DNA of 64,000 nt from Gemmatimonadaceae bacterium (GTDB lineage: Bacteria > Gemmatimonadota > Gemmatimonadetes > Gemmatimonadales > Gemmatimonadaceae): positions 18,840-82,839 of the forward strand of contig JABFXC010000034.1 of the NCBI GenBank assembly GCA_013361935.1, read 5' to 3'. Under the pieces are notes generated by a model, which did no database searches, was not told the DNA's origin, and saw only the letters and a list, made by a program, of their open reading frames with translations. A program made the translations under genes and the position numbers. This document shows positions 54,877 through 64,000 of this stretch, piece after piece. How positions within the stretch are numbered: position 1 is the stretch's first letter; each line of letters begins with the position of its first letter.

Positions 54877-54934
54877 TCCACGATCGTGTGACCACCGCCA
54901 CGCTCCCTCTCGACCAAACAGGAAACTTCGATAG

Positions 54935-55387
54935 ATGGAATTGCGCGAGTTCTTCTCGGAAGACGCCATCAAGCTGGATCTCGAGGGAACGACCAAGGAC
55001 GAAGTGCTCAAGGAGCTCATCGGGCTCCTGAAGCTCGACGAGAAGAGCGAAGGGATGCTCTTCAAGATGCTCAAGCGCCGCGAGAACCTCGGCTCGACGG
55101 GGATCGGGCGGGGGATCGCGATCCCGCACTGCCGGTCGCTGGTCGTGAACAAGCTGCGCGTCGCGTTCGGCCGGAAGGCGAGCGGGGTCGACTTCAAGGC
55201 GATCGACGAGAAGCCGGTGAACTTCTTCTTCCTGATCGTCGCGCCGCCGCTCGAGGTCTCGAACCAGTACCTCCCGGTGCTCGGCAAGATCGCCCAGTTC
55301 AGCAAGGAGCCCGACGTCCCGCAGCGCCTGCTCGGGCTGACCGAGAACGTGCAGTTCCTCAAGCTGCTCGAGGAGAAGGGCGTCTGA
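54935..55387 (+). CDS. PTS EIIA domain protein (PtsN-like)
   Basis: MELREFFSEDAIKLDLEGTTKDEVLKELIGLLKLDEKSEGMLFKMLKRRENLGSTGIGRGIAIPHCRSLVVNKLRVAFGR. Confidence 0.92.
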   Translation: MELREFFSEDAIKLDLEGTTKDEVLKELIGLLKLDEKSEGMLFKMLKRRENLGSTGIGRGIAIPHCRSLVVNKLRVAFGRKASGVDFKAIDEKPVNFFFLIVAPPLEVSNQYLPVLGKIAQFSKEPDVPQRLLGLTENVQFLKLLEEKGV

Positions 55388-55393
55388 ACTGCG

Positions 55394-55458
55394 GGGGTCA
55401 GCGGCCAGGTGGAAGGAACGGCGTCAACGGCCGTTCCTTGAACCTGGCCCCTGACCCC
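55394..55458. repeat. 65 bp imperfect palindrome in convergent ptsN/guaA intergenic
   Basis: GGGGTCAGcGGCCAGGTggaAGGAACGGCgtcaacgGCCGTTCCTTgaACCTGGCCcCTGACCCC. Confidence 0.85.
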
Positions 55459-55465
55459 TGAGCTT

Positions 55466-57007
<1,542 letters not shown>

Positions 57008-57043
57008 CGGATCAGTGCAGGTTGATCGTTAGGCGCGCCGCGG

Positions 57044-57553
57044 TCACGTCGACCACTGCGAGCCCTCGAGGGTGATCCATTCGACGGTCAGGGCGTCGAG
57101 GTCGAGCACGGCGGCGGACGGCTTGCCGCTCAGCCACCCGCAGGCCTCGCCCGGGTTGACGATGAGGACGTTGCCGCGGCGCTCCTCGCTCCGCTCGTGC
57201 GAGCAGCCGTGGAGGACGAGGGCGTGCCCCTCGATCGAGCGGTCGTTCACGTCGCCGATGTCGTGGACGATGAGGATGCGCTTGCCCCCGACGTCGAAGC
57301 TGTGCGGCGACTCGTAGAGCTCGACCCCCATCCCCTGCTGCGCCTTGGCGCGCAGTCCCTCGGGGTCGCCGTCGTTCCGGCCGAAGACGCCGCTGAGCGG
57401 CATCTGCGCGTCGAAGTACGGCTGGAGCGCGAAGGGCGAGCAGTAGTCGCCGGCGTGGAGGATGAACTCCGCGCCCTTCTCCTGCATGCGCTTCAGGATC
57501 TCGGCGATCGCCGGGAGCCGGTCGTGACTGTCGGCCATCAGTCCAACACGCAT
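57044..57553 (-). CDS. YfcE/MJ0936-family metallophosphoesterase
   Basis: MRVGLMADSHDRLPAIAEILKRMQEKGAEFILHAGDYCSPFALQPYFDAQMPLSGVFGRNDGDPEGL...LIVNPGEACGW. Confidence 0.92.
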   Translation of the reverse strand: MRVGLMADSHDRLPAIAEILKRMQEKGAEFILHAGDYCSPFALQPYFDAQMPLSGVFGRNDGDPEGLRAKAQQGMGVELYESPHSFDVGGKRILIVHDIGDVNDRSIEGHALVLHGCSHERSEERRGNVLIVNPGEACGWLSGKPSAAVLDLDALTVEWITLEGSQWST

Positions 57554-58833
57554 CAGAGAGTCCTCCATTGCGGAGACGCCTTCTCGTGCCGCACCAGGTC
57601 CTCGACCGTCTCGCGCTCGCGAGCCACCGCGACGCGCTCGCCGTCGACGATGATCTCGGGGACGCGCGGGCGGGCATTGTACTGCGAGGACATCACGGAC
57701 CCGTAGGCGCCGGCGGAACCGATCGCGAGCAGTTCGCCGGGGACGACGTCGCCAAGCGAGCGGTCGCGGGCGAAGAAGTCGCCGCTCTCGCAGACCGGTC
57801 CGACGACGTCGACCACGCCGGCCACTCCCGACGGTCCGACGGGTTCGATGCGGTGGAACGCGTTGTAGTGCGACGGGCGCAGCAGCTCGGTCATCCCGGC
57901 GTCGGTGATGACGTAGTCCTTTCCTCCGCTGCGCTTCCGGTACAGCACGCGGGTGAGCAGCACCCCCGCGTTCCCGACGAGAAACCTGCCCGGCTCCATC
58001 ACCAGCTCGAGCCCACTCTTCTTCGCCGCCGGCACGACGATCCGCGCGAAGGCGTCGAGGTCGGCTTCGGATTCGGCGTCGTAGGTCACCCCCAGCCCGC
58101 CGCCGATGTCCAGATAGCGCAGCCGCGCGCCCCCGCCGTCGGCGACGATCGCGTCGCGCAGCTCGAGCAGCCGCGCCAGGCCGTCCGCGTACGGCTCGAT
58201 GCGCGTCAGCTGCGACCCGATGTGCATGTCGAGCCCCGCCAGCGCCACGTTAGGCAGCGACCCGGCGAGCCGTGCCACGCCACGCGCCTCGTCGTAGGGG
58301 ATGCCGAACTTGTCGCCGCGGGCTCCGGTGCGCGTGTAGTGATGCGCGGTCTCGACCTCGACCTCGGGATTCACGCGGAGCGCGACCGGCGCCACGCGCC
58401 GATGCAGCCGCGCGATGTCGTCGAGGAGACGCAGCTCGGCCTCCGACTCGACGTTGACGAGCTTCACCTCCGCCTGCACCGCGTCGTCGAGCTCGGCGAC
58501 GGTCTTCCCGACCCCGCTGAAGACGACGTCGCTTCCGCGAAAGCCCGCGGCGCGCGCGCGATAGAGCTCGCCCCCGGACACGATGTCGACCCCAGCGCCG
58601 AGCTGCCGAAGCAGCGAGAGGAGCGCGAGGTTCCCGTTGGCCTTCACGCTGTAGTGGATGCGGTGCGGGACGCCGGCGAGCGCCGCGTCGAGCCGCGCGT
58701 ATTGCGCGCGCACGGCCGAGGCGCTGTACACGTACGTGGGCGTCCCCGCGAGGCGCGCGATGTCGGCGAGCGCGACGGAATCGGCGTGCAGCCAGCCGCC
58801 GCGGCGCGTGAAGCCGGCCGCGCTCTCGCGCAC
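57553..58833 (-). CDS. lysA: Diaminopimelate decarboxylase
   Basis: GTPTYVYSASAVRAQYARLDAALAGVPHRIHYSVKANGNLALLSLLRQLGAGVDIVSGGELYRA...VCESGDFFARDRSL. Start approximate. Confidence 0.94.
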   Translation of the reverse strand: MRESAAGFTRRGGWLHADSVALADIARLAGTPTYVYSASAVRAQYARLDAALAGVPHRIHYSVKANGNLALLSLLRQLGAGVDIVSGGELYRARAAGFRGSDVVFSGVGKTVAELDDAVQAEVKLVNVESEAELRLLDDIARLHRRVAPVALRVNPEVEVETAHHYTRTGARGDKFGIPYDEARGVARLAGSLPNVALAGLDMHIGSQLTRIEPYADGLARLLELRDAIVADGGGARLRYLDIGGGLGVTYDAESEADLDAFARIVVPAAKKSGLELVMEPGRFLVGNAGVLLTRVLYRKRSGGKDYVITDAGMTELLRPSHYNAFHRIEPVGPSGVAGVVDVVGPVCESGDFFARDRSLGDVVPGELLAIGSAGAYGSVMSSQYNARPRVPEIIVDGERVAVARERETVEDLVRHEKASPQWRTL

Positions 58834-58850
58834 GGCGACGTCGGAGCGGC

Positions 58851-60320
58851 TCAGTATGCCCTCGCCCACAGCGCCTCGTGCGCCGACGGCTTGCCGCAGC
58901 GGAGGCACTTCGCCGGCGTCTCCGCGGAGCGGAACTCCTCGTCGGGGAGGCAGCGGATGGTCGCCTTGGTCTCCTCCTTCACCGCCGCCTCGCACTCCGC
59001 TGAGCCGCACCAGCCCGCGTAGACGAAGCCGCCCTGCCCTTCCATGAGCGACTTGAAGTCGTCGTACGAGATCGCGTGGCGCACCGAGTTCTTCTCGCGG
59101 CGCTCCCGCGCGGCGATGAGCATGTCGTCCTGCATGACGATGAGGCGCTCGTGCACCTCCTCGCCGATCGCGAGCAGGTTGACGCTGATCTTCTCGCCCG
59201 TGTCGCGCCGGACGAGCACGCACTGGCCCTTCTCGATGTCGCGGGGACCGAGCTCCATGCGCAGCGGCACCCCGCGGAGCTCCCAGTGGTAGTACTTCGC
59301 GCCCGGCTTCATCCCGTCGCGCGCGTCGATCTCGACGCGCACCCGGCCGGGCGCCCGCCGCTCCCACTCGTCGAGCGAGCGCTTGAGCCGGTTCGCGACC
59401 TCGAGGACGCGCGACCGCTCCTCGTCGGTGCGGTAGATGGGGACGATCACCAGCTCGAGGGGCGCGAGCCGCGGCGGGCAGACGAGCCCCTTGTCGTCGG
59501 AGTGCGTCATGATCAGCCCGCCCACCATGCGCGTCGACACCCCCCAGCTCGTGTTCCAGGCGAACTCGATGCCGCCGGACTCGCTCTGGAACTTGAGGTC
59601 GAACGCCCTGGCGAAGTTCTGTCCGAGGTTGTGGGAGGTCCCCGCCTGCAGCGCCTTGTTGTCCTGCATCATCGCTTCGCACGAGTAGGTGCGCAGCGCT
59701 CCGGCGAACTTCTCGCTCTCCGTCTTCTGCCCGGTGACGACGGGCATCGCCATCCACCCTTCCATGAAGTCGCGGTAGACGCCGAGCATCTTCCGCGTCT
59801 CCTCCTCGGCCTCGTCGTGCGAGGCGTGCGCGGTGTGTCCCTCCTGCCAGAGGAACTCGAGGGTGCGCAGGAAGAGACGGGTGCGCATCTCCCACCGGAC
59901 GACGTTCGCCCACTGGTTCATGAGCACGGGAAGGTCGCGATAGCTCTGCACCCACTTCGCGAACATCGAGTAGATGATCGTCTCGCTCGTCGGGCGGACG
60001 ACGAGCGGCTCCTCGAGCTCCTTGCCGCCGCCGTGGGTCACCACCGCGGTCTCCGGGGCGAACCCCTCGACGTGCTGCGCTTCCTTCTGGAGGTAGCTCT
60101 GCGGGATGAACAGCGGGAAGTAGGCGTTCTTGTGACCCGTGTCCTTGAACATCTGGTCGAGCGTCTGCTGCATTCGCTCCCAGATGCCGTAGCCGTTAGG
60201 CCGGATGACCATGCAGCCGCGCACCGGCGCGTAGTCGGCGAGCTCCGCGCGCAGCACCAGCTCGTTGTACCACGCGCTGAAATCTTCGGCGCGGGTGGTC
60301 AGCTTCTTCTCGTCGGCCAT
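58851..60320 (-). CDS. proS: Proline--tRNA ligase (archaeal/eukaryal-like short form)
   Basis: DFSAWYNELVLRAELADYAPVRGCMVIRPNGYGIWERMQQTLDQMFKDTGHKNAYFPLFIP...VVRPTSETIIYSMFAKWVQSYRDLPVLMNQWANVVRWEMRTRLFLRTLEFLWQEGHTAHA; C-terminal Tyr. Confidence 0.96.
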   Translation of the reverse strand: MADEKKLTTRAEDFSAWYNELVLRAELADYAPVRGCMVIRPNGYGIWERMQQTLDQMFKDTGHKNAYFPLFIPQSYLQKEAQHVEGFAPETAVVTHGGGKELEEPLVVRPTSETIIYSMFAKWVQSYRDLPVLMNQWANVVRWEMRTRLFLRTLEFLWQEGHTAHASHDEAEEETRKMLGVYRDFMEGWMAMPVVTGQKTESEKFAGALRTYSCEAMMQDNKALQAGTSHNLGQNFARAFDLKFQSESGGIEFAWNTSWGVSTRMVGGLIMTHSDDKGLVCPPRLAPLELVIVPIYRTDEERSRVLEVANRLKRSLDEWERRAPGRVRVEIDARDGMKPGAKYYHWELRGVPLRMELGPRDIEKGQCVLVRRDTGEKISVNLLAIGEEVHERLIVMQDDMLIAARERREKNSVRHAISYDDFKSLMEGQGGFVYAGWCGSAECEAAVKEETKATIRCLPDEEFRSAETPAKCLRCGKPSAHEALWARAY

Positions 60321-60338
60321 GTCGTCAGTCCTCGTTCG

Positions 60339-61655
60339 TCAGCGCGCGCCAGGTGCCGCGGCGAGCGCGCGCACCACCGCGTCCGCGTCCGGATACTTCG
60401 TCTGCTCGCCGGAGTCGAGGTCGCGGATGGTGTACTCGGTCCCCCCCACCGCGTCGGTCGCCAGCGGGACGATGACGGCGCGCTTCGCGCCGGCGGTCGC
60501 CGCGGCCTTGAACTGCTTCGCGATCTGCTGCGGCCGCAGCGAATACTCGACCGCGAGACCCTCCGCGCGGAGCGACGCGGCGAGCGACATCACCTTCTGC
60601 AGGTCGACGGTGCGCTCGCCCCCGGCGACCCACACCTCCACCGGCCGCGCCGCGGACTTCATGAGGCCCCGCGCGCGGAGCAGCTCGCCGAGCACGACAT
60701 CGCCCATCCCGAAGCCCAGCGCGGGCAGGTCCACCCCGCCGAGCGACGCGAGCAGCGTGTCGTAGCGCCCGCCGCCGGCGATCGCGCGGAACTCCCCCTT
60801 CGCGTCGAAGAGCTCGAACACGATTCCCGTGTAGTACGCGAGCCCGCGCACGATCGTCAGGTCGAGCTGCACGTACTCGCCCACACCCAGCCGCGCGGTG
60901 AAGTCGAGGTACTGCTCGATCTCCGCGAGCCGCTCGTCGAGGGCGCGATTCGTCGTGCCAATCACCGCACGCAGCTCGGCCGCGGTTCGCACGCGCAGAA
61001 GCTCGAACAGCTTCCCGGTCGCGCTCTCCTCGAGTCCCGCCGCGCGCAGCTTCTCCTCGGAGACGGCGCGCGGCGTCCGCTCGACCTTGTCGATCACCGC
61101 GAACACCGCCTCGTGCGCGTCTTCGGCCGCGCCGATGGTCGTCAGCACGGCGCGAAGGAGGCGCCGGTCGGAGACGCGGGCGCGCACGTCGTCGTGGCCG
61201 AGCCCGAAGGCGCGCATCATGTCGAGCGCGGCGGCCATCAGCTCGGCGTCGGCGGCGACCGAGGCCTCGCCGAAGATGTCGACGTTGAGCTGATAATGCT
61301 CGCGAAGACGCCCCTTCTGCTGGCGCTCGTAGCGGAAGAGCTGCGGGATGGAGAACCAGCGCACCGGCTTGCGCAGCGCGTTCGCTCGGGCGCCCACCAT
61401 CCGCGCGACGGTCGGCGTCATCTCCGGACGCAGCGCGACCTGTCGGCCGCCCTTGTCGTCGAAGTTGTAGAGCTGCCCGACGATCTCCTCGCCGCTCTTC
61501 TTCGTGTACAGCTCGAGCGGCTCGAGCGGCGGGCCGTCGTACTCGACGAACGCGTATCGCCTCGCGACCTCGCGCCACACGCTCATGATGTACGCGCGCT
61601 CGGCGAGCTCCTGAGGGTAGAAATCGCGGAATCCGGGGAGCGCGCCTTGGGCCAT
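60339..61655 (-). CDS. hisS: Histidine--tRNA ligase
   Basis: GFRDFYPQELAERAYIMSVWREVARRYAFVEYDGPPLEPLELYTKKSGEEIVGQLYNFDDKGGRQVALRPEMTPTVARMV. Confidence 0.96.
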   Translation of the reverse strand: MAQGALPGFRDFYPQELAERAYIMSVWREVARRYAFVEYDGPPLEPLELYTKKSGEEIVGQLYNFDDKGGRQVALRPEMTPTVARMVGARANALRKPVRWFSIPQLFRYERQQKGRLREHYQLNVDIFGEASVAADAELMAAALDMMRAFGLGHDDVRARVSDRRLLRAVLTTIGAAEDAHEAVFAVIDKVERTPRAVSEEKLRAAGLEESATGKLFELLRVRTAAELRAVIGTTNRALDERLAEIEQYLDFTARLGVGEYVQLDLTIVRGLAYYTGIVFELFDAKGEFRAIAGGGRYDTLLASLGGVDLPALGFGMGDVVLGELLRARGLMKSAARPVEVWVAGGERTVDLQKVMSLAASLRAEGLAVEYSLRPQQIAKQFKAAATAGAKRAVIVPLATDAVGGTEYTIRDLDSGEQTKYPDADAVVRALAAAPGAR

Positions 61656-61665
61656 TCCGTCTAAT

Positions 61666-62942
61666 CTACCCGGCGAGCGGATCGACCTGCAAGCGCGCCA
61701 TCGCGTCGCCGACGGTGTGAAAGGAGCCGGTGACGACGCGCGTGCCCGCCCCGCGAGCCGACGCGGCGAGGGCCGCGTCGAAGTCCCGCACCGCTTCGAC
61801 GGCGAATCCCTCCGCGCGCGCGAACGCCATGGCCTCGTCCACGTCCCACACTCGACCCGCAGGAGCGGTGGGCGCGACGGTGAGAACGAAACGGCCGGTG
61901 GTCGTCGCCAGCTCGCGCATCATCCCCCGCCAATCCTTGTCGGCGAGGACGGCGAGCAGCGTCACCACTGGGCGCTTCACGGCGAGCGTACGAAGGGTTC
62001 GCGCGAGCACCGCCGCGCCGGCGGGGTTGTGGGCGACGTCGAAGATGGTGTCGCCCGCCTGCTGGAAGCGGCCGGCCAGCCGCACCTTCGCGAGCCCGGC
62101 GTCGACCTGCGACGCGCTCGGCCACCAGTCCTCTCCCGCGGCGCGGAGCGCGCCGAGCGCCACCGCGGCGTTCCATGCCTGATGCGTCCCGATGAGAGGC
62201 GTCCTCACGCGTCGCGAGGCACCGTCGCGCTCGAGGATGAACGACGTATGCCCGCCGACGACGCGGACGTCGTCGACGCTCCACGCCTCGCCGGCGCGCT
62301 GGACCGACGACGCCCCGCGCTCCCGCGCCGTACGCGCGAGCAGCTCGGCGATGGCGGGGTCGCGCTCGCCGATGACGGCCGGCGACCCCGTCTTGAAGAT
62401 CCCTGCCTTCTCGAGCGCGATCTTCTCGAGCGTGTCGCCAAGGAGGTCGGTGTGATCGAGGCCGATCGAGGTCACCACGGCGGCGAGCGGGTGCTCGATG
62501 ACGTTCGTCGAGTCGAGCCTCCCACCGAGTCCCGTCTCCACCACGGCGACGTCGACGCCGGCACGGACGAAGTAATCGAAGGCGAGGGCGGTGGTCGCCT
62601 CGAAGAAGGTCGCGCCGAGCCGCGCTATGAGCGCGTCGTGCCGGCGCAGCCAGCCCGTGACTTCCTCGGGCGGGATCGGCGCGCCGTCCACCAGGATGCG
62701 CTCGCGGAAGTCGACGAGGTGCGGCGAGGTGTATCGACCGACGCGGCGCCCCATCGTGCGGAGCACCGCGTCCAGCGCGGCGCACACGCTTCCCTTCCCG
62801 TTCGTGCCGGCGACGTGGAATACGCGAAGCCGTCGGTGAGGAGACCCGACGGCTTCGAGGATCGCTTCCGTGCGCTCCAACCCCGGCTTGACGCCGCCCG
62901 TGGTGCGCGCGAAGAGCGCGTCGACCGCGGCGTGGTACTCGG

Positions 62943-62958
<16 letters not shown>
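61666..62958 (-). CDS. folC: Folylpolyglutamate synthase / dihydrofolate synthase
   Basis: VFHVAGTNGKGSVCAALDAVLRTMGRRVGRYTSPHLVDFRERILVDGAPIPPEEVTGWL...VAVVETGLGGRLDSTNVIEHPLAAVVTSIGLDHTDLLGDTLEKIALEKAGI. Confidence 0.95.
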
Positions 62959-63806
<848 letters not shown>

Positions 63807-63866
63807 CTGAAAAAGATGACTCTCCGCTGCAGGGCGATCAAGTGATCGGGGCGTCGAGATGTGAAA

Positions 63867-64000
63867 CTACGGGGCGGGTACCTTGGAACCGGCGGCGCTG
63901 GGGGCCGAATACTGCGGCGCGGGGAGCGGGGGGCGGGCAAGGACCAACATGGACTGTGGCCGAAGCGCGGCGCCTCCTGCGCCGCTGTCGGTCCCTTTCC
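63867..64000 (-). CDS. Possible C-terminal end of an unidentified protein (truncated by window edge)
   Basis: Minus-frame ...KGTDSGAGGAALRPQSMLVLARPPLPAPQYSAPSAAGSKVPAP* open to the window edge; no recognised domain. Confidence 0.3.
   Translation of the reverse strand, partial: KGTDSGAGGAALRPQSMLVLARPPLPAPQYSAPSAAGSKVPAP

Noticed and set aside
59076-61664. 862 aa plus-strand ORF, and similar long ORFs at 28078-30606, 7138-9657 and 1838-3568
   Set aside because: They lie antisense to confidently identified genes (proS/hisS, trpD/GAF, pgpH, mcmA1) and are Arg/Asp/Ala/His-rich mirror translations, a usual artefact of high-GC DNA.

Overview
This 64 kb window is GC-rich bacterial chromosome, densely packed with core metabolic genes. 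Gene content suggests Gemmatimonadota or a relative (inference only). Left to right: an acyl-CoA carboxylase / B12-dependent mutase / MeaB module; tandem CBS-domain membrane proteins; a ybeY-pgpH-phoH-aspS block; rlmN; a long minus-strand run of trp, fol and pan genes interrupted by signalling genes (HEAT + HD-GYP, chemoreceptor); lexA; trpD; a plus-strand run of about 18 kb from truA through pur genes with psd/pssA, ppdK and a glycosyltransferase/deacetylase/flippase-like cassette; an ssrA tmRNA gene (tag ANDNLALAA); a GGDEF protein; larB, dusB, ptsN, guaA, lysA, proS, hisS, folC and accD. I saw no CRISPR arrays, transposases, phage genes, rRNA or canonical tRNA genes. Main leads: (1) a recurrent 8-mer CGTTAGGC (GCCTAACG) on both strands, in several reading frames and inside stop codons, which looks like a DNA-level signal; (2) a transaldolase-fold protein lacking the FSA catalytic Asp, Asn and Lys; (3) a tmRNA whose T-loop is GGCAGUA instead of the canonical UUCRANY; (4) an HD-GYP/HEAT pair inside the trp gene run; (5) candidate leaderless promoters; (6) a 65 bp palindrome between ptsN and guaA. 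All counts and alignments were made by eye.
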